Assembly (NCBI GenBank): GCA_029747585.1
Contig: JAPEVF010000163.1
Coordinates: forward strand, 1 to 64,000
Direction: 5' to 3'
Origin: Pleurotus djamor
Taxonomy: Eukaryota > Basidiomycota > Agaricomycetes > Agaricales > Pleurotaceae
DNA: 64,000 nt
Below the pieces are notes generated by a model, which searched no databases, was not told where the DNA came from, and saw nothing but the letters and a program-made list of their open reading frames with translations. The position numbers and the translations under genes were made by a program. Shown here in pieces: positions 13,788 to 22,433 of this stretch. Numbering within the stretch: the first letter of the stretch is position 1; every line of letters begins with the position of its first letter.

Positions 13788-14362
13788 TCAGAAGATCCGT
13801 TCCATCTCGTCCAATGGCTCGCCATCTACTAGGCTCTTGGTCGCATAGTAGTATCCTTGCGGTGTCGCGAGACCATGCTCTTTCATATCTGATACTTTGA
13901 GCGGCTTTTGCAGACGAAGAAGTCCAACAACGGGATATCCGAATTTTGATTCTTTCTTGCCCGCGTCAAAGTCATCGTTGCCGATTCCTGAGGAGTCCTG
14001 GACCTCCCCTGGACGTTTTGGGGGCCCAGTTTCAATAACATATCTTACCAAAATAAAGGTTAGGGTTCATCGACGCGTAGAAGCGACTCAACTACTCACG
14101 TCAAGGCTGATGTCGGCGCGGTTTCGTACAACCACAGTCGTACCACGTCTTCCCGCAGCTGATACTTGCGATATTCATGGTTCTTTTCACGTTTCGCTAT
14201 GAGATCGGCAAATTCGGGCTTGATAGTCAGAACCGCGTCGGTATATACACGAGGGGGGCCTTTCGTCGACTTGGATTTGGACTTTGTCGTGTCCAATGAT
14301 TTAGCAGCAACTTTCCCATCTAAAGTGCGCTGTGTGAGCTTTTTCGTTCGTTCTGCGGGCAT
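13788..14362 (-). CDS. ASCH / PUA-like domain protein
   Basis: Start at 14362 (MPAERTKKLTQRTLDGKVAA). A Lys/Ser-rich N-terminus leads to VLTIKPEFADLIAKREKNHE-type sequence with EYRKYQL, the pattern that opens an ASCH domain (a PUA-like beta-barrel often binding RNA). One intron separates this from YVIETGPPKRPGEV and the second half (GYPVVGLLRLQKP ... TPQGYYYATKSL). The stop is TGA 13788-13790; the protein is about 170 aa. The biological substrate is unknown. It is divergent from the synthetase-like gene at 14652 (289 bp apart) and convergent with DPH4. The fold assignment is from recalled family pattern and not from a search. Confidence 0.6.
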
Positions 14363-14500
14363 CGCGGTCGACTAGTCTTGGTGAGTCACTTGCGTCGTGC
14401 ACTGAAACTTTGCTCAGAGTTTCAGTAGTGGTGAGTCGCCAGGTGAGTCGCCAAAGTGGCGTGGGCCCATCTAGACCTTTGTGACACGTGATCATTTTAT

Positions 14501-14510
14501 TCTATATAAA
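14501..14510 (+). promoter_or_regulatory. Candidate TATA element upstream of the synthetase-like gene
   Basis: A TATATAAA-containing segment lies about 145 bp upstream of the ATG at 14652, inside the 289-bp divergent promoter. A pyrimidine-rich stretch (14536-14553, with an ambiguous base at 14548) follows it, as in many fungal core promoters. No transcription start data are visible. Confidence 0.35.
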
Positions 14511-14651
14511 CGCGATCGAAAACGCCTCGAGGTTTTCCTTCCCCCCTNCCCCCCCAAACAAAGTTGCACCACAACGCTCACCTCAAACAACAACACCCAA
14601 GACAAAACCCAATCTCCAATTTACCCCGATTCCAATCCCTTTTTTTTTACA

Positions 14652-15977
14652 ATGTCCACCAACAATGTCACCGCCAAAGGGTCGTCGTCGCTGTGCACCA
14701 TGTTGCACGACGGCGTGTCTCATCACCCCCTCGGCGCTGGCTCGTACATCTTCAAGAAGGACAACACCAAAGCTCTCCTCACGTTCCTGGCGCTCTACCC
14801 AGCGACCCCCGGCCAAGATCCCTCCCAGTCGTCCTTACTCGTCGTACACATTGGCGCACAGCCGAACAACAGTCCTCATGCAGGTACCATCGTCACCTTC
14901 GCCGACGCCTTCTTCCATGCTCGGAAACTGAAATATACCTACGACAACCTTGTAGCAACTCCACAAGGTTTGCCTCCTCTCAAAGTCCAAGTCAGCTTTG
15001 ATTTGGTCGATACCGCCCCGGATTCTAAGCACACTGTGATCGAAGACGGTGTTGCCTACCAACGATCGCATAGGGACACTGACGCAATGTCTTCGTTCTT
15101 ACCGGACTACTATGAACTCCTCGGCGAGCTTTCAAAGTACACGAATGACGAGGTATCGTTCGGCGTCACCCGCCAAGCTGACCTACTTCGTTCCCGCCAT
15201 ATCCTCCCCGTCCTCGAAGCAATCCTTAGGGATGAGGTTAGATTAGGTAGGGAATTATCGCCGGAAACCGAACGAATTGCCCTGAGGGCTGCGTGCCCTG
15301 TTGACGGGTGCGGTATTGCTGAAAAGCATGGTCGCCTCAATACGTACGAGTTCCCTGCCGATAGCCCTCCTGTTGTCACGTTTCATTGTTACAAACATGG
15401 CCCTCATTCGTATCGTCTTACCTCGACCGATATTGAGAAATTCGAATTCAATACGCCGCTGCGCAATTTGGTTCGTGGCTTGGTTAACATGCTTGACACG
15501 ATTGAAAGTGAGAATGCGGACGAACGTCGCTACCACTTGAGGGTTACGGGGTCCGACTACGCCGGGACGTACCAAGAACAACTGTACTTCCGCCAAGTCG
15601 CCTATCTCATGGATAAAATCTTACCTGTCTCGCAGCGGGGGGATAGGGCTCTGCCGATGACGGTATTCGTCTACGCCCCCGTCATAGTTGACTGGTCTGG
15701 AGGCAAATTATCCAAATCACTCTATGTCAAGGAAGGGGCGTACGACTATCTCGTCGCGCAGAAGCTGGATTATCTTCTCAGCTATGCTCGAATGAAGGAA
15801 ATGGGAAAAGATGTGAAGGTTTTATTTAAGGAAGTAGATGATTGGGTCAACGACCCAAGGAAATTATATCGGCCTTACACCGTTGAATACATCAGTCGCT
15901 TGTTTGAACCACCCGCCGCCGACGATGTTCGGTCACGTCTATTCAGTTTGGTGTGGATTTGCAGCGCAAGTGCTTGA
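14652..15977 (+). CDS. Orphan class I aminoacyl-tRNA synthetase-like (HUP fold) protein
   Basis: Uninterrupted 441-codon ORF starting MSTNNVTAKGSSSLC. The segment LVVHIGAQPNNSPHAGTIV carries a PHAGT sequence in the position of the class I HIGH signature, and GGKLSKSLYVKEGAY carries a KMSKS-like KLSKS motif further on. Between them is a candidate zinc site (CPVDGCGIAEKHG ... CYKHG). Together these indicate a nucleotidylyl-transferase (class I synthetase) catalytic core. No recognisable anticodon-binding domain follows, and no match to any standard cytosolic synthetase is evident to me. The C-terminus may be longer: another frame after about 15944 reads FGVDLQRKCLMHFAAGSD up to TAA at 16040-16042, so a missed intron is possible. 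The exact substrate is unknown. Confidence 0.6.
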   Translation: MSTNNVTAKGSSSLCTMLHDGVSHHPLGAGSYIFKKDNTKALLTFLALYPATPGQDPSQSSLLVVHIGAQPNNSPHAGTIVTFADAFFHARKLKYTYDNLVATPQGLPPLKVQVSFDLVDTAPDSKHTVIEDGVAYQRSHRDTDAMSSFLPDYYELLGELSKYTNDEVSFGVTRQADLLRSRHILPVLEAILRDEVRLGRELSPETERIALRAACPVDGCGIAEKHGRLNTYEFPADSPPVVTFHCYKHGPHSYRLTSTDIEKFEFNTPLRNLVRGLVNMLDTIESENADERRYHLRVTGSDYAGTYQEQLYFRQVAYLMDKILPVSQRGDRALPMTVFVYAPVIVDWSGGKLSKSLYVKEGAYDYLVAQKLDYLLSYARMKEMGKDVKVLFKEVDDWVNDPRKLYRPYTVEYISRLFEPPAADDVRSRLFSLVWICSASA

Positions 15978-16040
15978 TGCATTTCGCAGCTGGATCTGAC
16001 CGTGGGAAAGTCAAAGTTGATGTTGATTTAGCGAAAGGAT

Positions 16041-16049
16041 AACTCAGAC
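16041..16049. repeat. Left target-site duplication (9 bp) of the transposon
   Basis: The 9-mer AACTCAGAC immediately precedes the left terminal inverted repeat and recurs immediately after the right one at 21911-21919, as expected for a duplicated insertion site. Confidence 0.92.
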
Positions 16050-16216
16050 CAGGCTCCTAGAACCAGCCTCAGCGTATCGCGTGACGTCGCCCCTAAGTTG
16101 ATAGACGCCAAGGCGCCTGAACAAACAAGGACAATGTCAACTTGGGACGAGTTCGCGATAGCGAGGCTGGCAAAAGTTGTCGCCCGACACCCCCGAAAAA
16201 TTTCCCATACGCCAAA
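16050..16216 (+). repeat. Left terminal inverted repeat (167 bp)
   Basis: Begins CAGGCTCCTAGAACCAGCC and ends at CATACGCCAAA. Its reverse complement is found at 21744-21910 without a mismatch that I could see. It probably contains the transposase binding site and may act as promoter for the adjacent ORF at 16372. Confidence 0.93.
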
Positions 16217-16371
16217 ACTGCCAAGACGTCACAGTGTGATGCAAGGGTCCGTTAACTGTTAGCAAACGTCGGGACTGCCCGATGCCCAGGGACGCTGAGC
16301 AGTTAACAGAGTGTCGAGATTGATAGCACAGTGTCTTGATCGCGATAATAGATAATTTGACATTTGACACC

Positions 16372-19018
16372 ATGGTCGAACAAGGCTCGCCGCCCGATAT
16401 CCTCAAAACTTTTGGTATTCAGAGCATTTTTGAAACCCTACTTTACGTGCTCGAAACACCCGCCTACAACGGCTCGCATGAAATCCAATATATGGCCTCG
16501 AAAATCAGTACCTTCGTCACAGCCATGGACACCCACAAGGAACTCCGAGATCCTATGAGAGAGTGGGGTTATCAGCAGATGGTCTCAGATTGCAAACGAG
16601 AGGTGGCGGGACTCACACAGAAATCAATGGGCCATCAACTTTCCGCGCAGTCTCTGACAGAGGCAAAAATCCGGGACTTCGAGCTTAGCAAGACTGCAAC
16701 GAGCTTTTCCCAGCACTCACCAAAGCTCTGGCATCTTCTCCAAGAATTGCTATCATCGGACGAGCGTGCAACTGGTGCGAGACGAGAGAACACCCTAGGG
16801 ATAGACACCAGTGAGGATGTTGTCATGGGAGATGGAGGTGGAAATCAGGACGGGGAGGGTAGAGATGCCGAGGATTGTGATGGGGATGATGGAGGATCAG
16901 CACCTCAAGATCGCGCAAAGTCACGAAGGCGGAAACTGATGAATGTGGTTAGTGTGATCGCTAATGATTATATGTGATTGACTCACGTTGGGCTGGATTT
17001 CAGCAAACTGTTGTCATCATGAGTATCCTCCTCAAGAGCTCAAACCAAAAGGCCAACGCACTTCAAGTCGTCATGGGAGTCTTTCTGCATGCTTGTGGTA
17101 CTCCCGATACCGTACGCGAGCTGTTATCGGCACTCGGTCTGACAATCTCGACCACATCAATCAACAACGCGATTACGAGCCTAGCCAGTACATCAGAACA
17201 GCGAATGAAGGAGATAGGCAAGACGCCCACCTTATTTGCATACGACAACCTGGATATGGACTTCAGGAACTCGTTACCCACTGCCGATCGTGCCCATGAC
17301 TCCCAAGCCCACCTTACCACTGGAACGATGCTGCCCCTCCACCATGTCACCCCGGAAGATCTTGATTGCGCAACCCAGATGCGAGAGAAATGTCCACCGG
17401 GCGCTGGCCCATCTATACCTGCAATTGATTTGCTTCGGTTACACGAGTTTGATGAAGACGTTGATGGGCTGCTTCCGCGCGATCGTTTCAATCGATCAAA
17501 ATTTCTCTCTGATCTAGTTCATCACGGCCCCAAGTATTTCCACCAGTTCAAACCGCTTCTTGAGGAACCTGAGGTGTACGAGGCGATACCGATTTCCAAA
17601 ACGACACAAGTGCCAAACCGAACACTTGACGTCAAGCCGGATACAGCTGCGTCGAATGGCGAGGCGATCATCTTGTTTCTCTTACAGGCAGGGATTGGGG
17701 ATGCAAAGGAGACGAAGGGAATAGTAACTGATATTGGGAACAAAGTGGTCTTGGTGTCAGGCGATCTTCTCACCGGCGAACGCATTCGGAGTTTGCTTGT
17801 GTCGAGATTACCTGAACTCACCTCGTGGAACCGAATGGAGTTTGTCGTTTATGTGATGGGTCTCTTCCATCTAAAAATGGCATGCGCCGACGCGATTTGG
17901 AGGACATTCATCCAGCCTGCAAAGGCAAAGCAAGATTTGTCGTCCTTGATGGGCTTTGTCCAACAGCTTCGACCCAACGAGACAGGGAAGATTGGCTCGA
18001 AGCCTAGCTTCCGCCAAATGCATGAGGTGATCCAACACGTTGGTGTTAGCCTCCGACTTGACAACTGGCGGATAGCGGCCAACAAAAGAGATCCATTAGT
18101 GAAGTCCCTCGATGAATTCGCAGAAACCTCACCGACATGGGATGAAATTGTCCAGATGGCAACGCGGATGTGTACCGAGTGTGTGGCACCCAACGACATC
18201 GAGACCGAAATACGAACGAAGCCGTTGAAGGAGCGTGACATGCAGAACGAGAACATCTTGATGATGCAGCAGTACTTTCTATTATACGAGGAAATCACGC
18301 ACGCGATGAATGTCGGAGACATTGGAAGAGTTGAATCATGCTTCATCCCGTGGATGATGATCTTTTTGGGGTGCGGGAAGCATAAGTATGCCGCCGAGTT
18401 GCGTCGCTACCTTGAGGAGGTTCACTTCAAGCTTCCAGAGGGCATTAAGTGAGTGGTGTCCAATTCCCCATGGCTTCAAACTCAGGTATATATAGGAAAG
18501 CCGTGCGTATGAACATCTTGTGTAATCCGACTGGTAAAAAGGATGGGTTCAGAGGTATTGACTGGTTGGTTGAGCATAACAATCTATATATAAAGGTAAG
18601 CAACGGTCATAATTATTAATAATTAGAGAATGACCATTCTCAGAGAATCTACGGCGGAAAATACTCAAATCATGTTTTGGGAAGGGTGATCGCAGAATCG
18701 CAGCTCCTCGAAGTGTACAAGGAAACCCGAACACAATTTGAAAGGATGTTCGGACTCGACCACAAAACCACTCGACACTCCCCGCCGGATATGACCCAAA
18801 CATTCAAGTTACTTGCCGAGTATATGGAGCGAGAGAGAACGAATGAATTTGATGCGGGACGGACCACCGAGCATAGCGTGAAAGATCAGCTAGGGTGCGG
18901 GTGGGCTTTGATGATGAAAAAGGGCTTTGGCGCTGAAAGTGAAGGAACGGAGGCGGATGCGGAGGCGGAAAGTGATGAGGGTGTGCAATTAGAAGATGAT
19001 GGAAGCTACGATGTTTGA
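16372..19018 (+). CDS. Putative transposase, DUF6589-like
   Basis: Start at 16372 (ATG preceded by ACACC). Four exons: 16372-16947, 17004-18448, 18496-18595 and 18644-19018, giving 831 residues without internal stops. The N-terminal quarter ends in an Asp/Gly-rich linker and SRRRKL. Exon 2 holds IMSILLKSSNQKANALQVV, FAYDNLDMDFR, LTTGTMLPLHH, VSGDLLTGERI and GLFHLKMACADAIW. After the last introns come NILCNPTGKKDGF, GIDWLVEHNN and an acidic tail. This order (YDN, TGT, GDxLTxxR, GLFH, then a late NPTG/DW..E block) is what I recall for the DUF6589 family widespread in mushroom genomes. The Asp residues in YDN and GDLLT and a Glu in the DW..E block are plausible catalytic acids, by inference. Its last 13 bases overlap the end of the convergent helicase gene. 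Confidence 0.75.
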
Positions 19019-21631
19019 GGGTTGCTTGGATTGGAGGGTATGGGAACCGTGCTAGGGCGTCTGTTCTCATCGTCGGCAGCGAAACGTGAGGCACGATTTT
19101 CTTTATTTTTTGGACAGCTGACATTCGCTCCTAGACAGAAAATCGTGATAATCGAGGTCAGGAAAGGATAGATGAGCTTACGGTTATGACCAATCTGGTG
19201 GCAGGCACCACATCGTATTGTTCGCGTTCGCTTAGGTGGGGGAGGTCCTTGGGGCACATTTGGGTTATGAGGTGTGAGCTCTGTCGCGGGTGCGCGGGCG
19301 GAACCTTCATGAGAAGTGGCTGTCGTTGTTGATTGGGTAGCCGTGGACGGGTAGAATTCGAAGACGACATCAAGAAGCGATTCAAGATATTTCTCCGCCC
19401 AGTTCATTGCCCAACCTATTTCCCTGCGGAGACTCTCGACCGACGTGATCTTTCCGGCTTGGGCACATAGCACGGTGCGGTGCAGGACTTCATCGGGTAC
19501 AAATAACATTGTCCCATACATTCGGATTAGCTTGTGGCCAAATTCAACCTTTGCTTTTGCTGTCCGCCATGCATAGAGGGCATTGAGAAGGGCGTCCATC
19601 TTCAAATGATCAGCTTTCGGAGAGAGTTTGACAGACGACTTTTTTGGGGCAGCTGTGGATTTCGATGGGGGGACAGAGTATTGGGAGAATGCACCGGGGC
19701 TGCAAATCGAGCAGCAAATGCGTGTGGTTCTGGGTTTGCAACGCTGACAGCCCTCGGAGGACGAGGAATCACACTGAATATGATTAGATGTGGCTGTGCT
19801 CAGGGTCATAAGACAATGAGTACGATTACTTCTGATGTGGGTCCACTCACCTCGTTTATTGTTCCCAAAGTAGGCACTTGGAACCACACGGAGACACCGC
19901 GCTCCTCGAATTCGAGCATTGATAAAGTCGTCCATTGGTGAGTCTAGTACGACTTGCCTCGACTTGCTCTGCGCTGACTGACCTACATGATTTGTAGGTC
20001 GACTGCCGCCAACATTCGCGTAATGTTGGCTGCGGGTTTCAACATCCATCAATCCATCACCAGTGATGGATCCTTCTAACCCCATGCCACTGCTACCCGC
20101 GGCGAGGCGATCAGCGTCGTTCCCACCACTGTCACCACCATTCCCACTGTCATTGTCATCATCATTGACGTTCCCACTTCCATCACCATTGTTCCCATTC
20201 TGCTCAATACTTTCTCCTTCGCCTCCTTCTCTACTGATTTCGCTTGGGTCAGCTGAAGACTGGTCTGGTACCTCGACTGGCCTCTCGCCGTGTGCAGCTC
20301 GTTTTCGGGGACGCCTCTCTGAAGTACTTGCGGCCACATCAGTCGCCTTTCGCTTTCGACTTGCTCGGGCAGCAGCAGCAACAGCCTTCGCTTTTGCTCG
20401 TTTCTTCTTCGCTAGCCGAAATTCATCCGTATCCTTCTTCTCGACGAGGAGAATTGCCGTCGCCGTTTCACCAGCTCCTCTCGCCGCACGGCCAAACCTT
20501 TGGAACAAGGAATTGAGACTACACGTTGCTCGATATTGGACAACAAGGCTCAGGTTTGTCAAGTGTACGCCCTTCCCTGCTAGTGAGTCAACTGTTCCAC
20601 CGGCAATTGGCCTTGAACTTACCATCCCAAATGCATCGGTTGCCATCACACCGTATATCTCCCCCTCACGAAAGGCCTCCAATTGTGTCCTTCAATAGTG
20701 GTCGGTCATCGTTGCCGTAAAGTAGATGACCTTTGCATTAGGTAACTCCTTTTCGGCCAGTTTCTTTTGTAGGTGTTTCGCCGCCGCTTCAGCCTCTTTG
20801 ATGCTGTCGAAGAATACTAGAAATTTCTTAAGCGGTTCCGCGCTCTCATTGCTTGGAACAAGAAAATTCAAGTCGTTGTATGAGCCGACGGGATGGTTCA
20901 TCGTTTGAACGCACAAGGCAATCTCGGGTCGATCGTTTGAGTATAGGAATTCCTTTGTTTTCAGTGACCGTAACCCGAGAATGGTTTTGATCTCGGCCAA
21001 GAGGGTTGTTGGGAGGGTTGCAGACGCGACATAAAACAGAATGTGGCCTGTGTTAAGGGTCCGAAGTGTGCCCAAGCGTGTGTATTCCTTTCTGAACCGT
21101 CCCCACTCACTAACACAATGACCTTCATCAATTATGATGTTTAGGATCTTCGAGGTGAATTTCGGTGTTTGCCATAGCTTTCGCAGCTCCCCGCATCCAA
21201 TCATGAGCTCCGGGCTGATGATCACCACTTCATAACGGCCATCCTCAATCTCCTTCGGAGTAAGTCAGTACCGTCCACCAACTATCCAGAGTTTTGTCAC
21301 GTACCTTCCAGAGACTACTCGCCATGTTCTTTCCATTCACGGCGACTGCTCGGATCCCCGCTAAACCCAACTCCCTTGCATTCTGCTCACCCAGTACATT
21401 TAATGGTGTAATCACGAACGACATTCGCTGCAACCCATCTGCCTTGGCCATCAATAGTGGGATCCAGAAGGAAAGTGTCTTCCCTGCGCCAGTGGGTGCA
21501 CACGCGATAACGTCATTCTTCTCATAGAGAGCGAGCGCAACTTGTATCTGGAAGTAGCAGGCTCGTTTTGCGAACCTGGCATGCACGAGTTCGCGTATAC
21601 GCAACGCGTTCCATGCATTTTCCGAGGTCAT
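19006..21631 (-). CDS. RecQ-like ATP-dependent DNA helicase of the transposon
   Basis: Superfamily 2 helicase. Chosen start 21631 (MTSENAWNALRIREL); an in-frame extension to 21739 is AT-rich and less convincing. Motifs in order: Walker A APTGAGKT, FVITPLNVLGEQNAREL (Ia), VVIISPELM, motif II IIDEGHCVSEWG (DEGH replacing DEAH), VASATLP (III), the second RecA domain with YFTATMTDHYR, DAFGM joined after an intron to GKGVHLTNLS (V), and QRFGRAARGAGE (VI). A Lys/Arg-rich and then Asn/Asp/Gly-rich linker follows. Next is a cysteine cluster (CQRCKPRTTRICCSIC) and, split by an intron, a zinc-knuckle-like CGACHQIGHNR with a later CP. The stop is at 19006-19008. A standard RecQ RQC/HRDC tail is not seen; the Cys-rich tail resembles mobile-element proteins. 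Likely assists transposition, by inference. Confidence 0.82.
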
Positions 21632-21743
21632 GGGGGTGTTCCGCAATAGGCAAATGGCTTGATAATAAAAATGATGTGTTATACAAATTTGGATATAGAA
21701 TAAATAATTTAAAATCAATATTGGACCACAGCGTGACATTCAC

Positions 21744-21910
21744 TTTGGCGTATGGGAAATTTTTCGGGGGTGTCGGGCGACAACTTTTGCCAGCCTCGCT
21801 ATCGCGAACTCGTCCCAAGTTGACATTGTCCTTGTTTGTTCAGGCGCCTTGGCGTCTATCAACTTAGGGGCGACGTCACGCGATACGCTGAGGCTGGTTC
21901 TAGGAGCCTG
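21744..21910 (-). repeat. Right terminal inverted repeat (167 bp)
   Basis: Exact reverse complement of 16050-16216 as read here, ending GGTTCTAGGAGCCTG immediately before the right target duplication. Confidence 0.93.
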
Positions 21911-21919
21911 AACTCAGAC
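21911..21919. repeat. Right target-site duplication (9 bp)
   Basis: AACTCAGAC, identical to 16041-16049. Confidence 0.92.
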
Positions 21920-22433
21920 AAGTTTATTTATTTGTTATTTTCAATTACTTATCTATGCCACATTTTTTTCCATGCCTTCATTCCTCTTGTGTATTTATTA
22001 TACAGGGCTGGATACCTGTACTCGTATCATAGGTGCTTATACAATGTATATATATGAACAATATGTGGATAGATATGATTACATCCAAATTCCATTATTC
22101 CAAGTATCCCGCTGCTCGACCAAGTAGGAACGTGGGAATCATATACGTAATCAAGGTCGCTGATCCGTCCTCATCGTCTCGCTCAGCGTTGCAACTCAGT
22201 TCCTCGTCCTTCACGACCATTTTAGCCGGCTGAAGTGCTAGCTACGAACATGTCGGTTACTATCCTAGCTCGGCTGTGCTCAGTGATGCTTAATTTAACA
22301 GTTATTGCTCAGTGAAACTTGATCACTTTGCATATCCTACGAACCGACACCCCAACTTTCTTCGCGACGGTGAGCACTTGTATTATCCGTGTATGTAAGA
22401 TGCTGACCGGTTTTTAGACCCTAGAGACGCTTC
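21920..22433. other. AT-rich intergenic segment upstream of UBP2
   Basis: Before the transposon inserted, this segment was contiguous with the 3' flank of the synthetase-like gene. It is AT-rich to about 22130 with no ORF of note, then becomes a probable UBP2 promoter and 5' UTR. Nothing else is recognised. Confidence 0.5.

Larger units (their letters stand above)
16050..21910. mobile_element. 5.86-kb TIR DNA transposon carrying a putative transposase and a RecQ-like helicase
   Basis: The element is bounded by 167-bp terminal inverted repeats (16050-16216 and 21744-21910) that I find identical on base-by-base reading, flanked by a 9-bp target duplication. It contains two convergent genes: a five-motif putative transposase resembling fungal DUF6589 proteins (+) and a RecQ-like DEAH-box helicase (-). 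Both appear open after splicing. Identical TIRs and an intact target duplication argue for a recent insertion. Long TIRs plus a 9-bp duplication resemble Mutator-type transposons, while the protein content does not match a standard MULE; this assignment is inference. It sits between the synthetase-like gene and UBP2 and does not break either recognisable coding region. Base composition is CpG-rich, so it has not decayed by methylation. Confidence 0.93.

Noticed and set aside
16050..21910. Helitron interpretation because of the encoded helicase
   Set aside because: Helitrons lack TIRs and target duplications and encode a Rep/Pif1-type protein; here there are 167-bp TIRs, a 9-bp duplication and a RecQ-like helicase.
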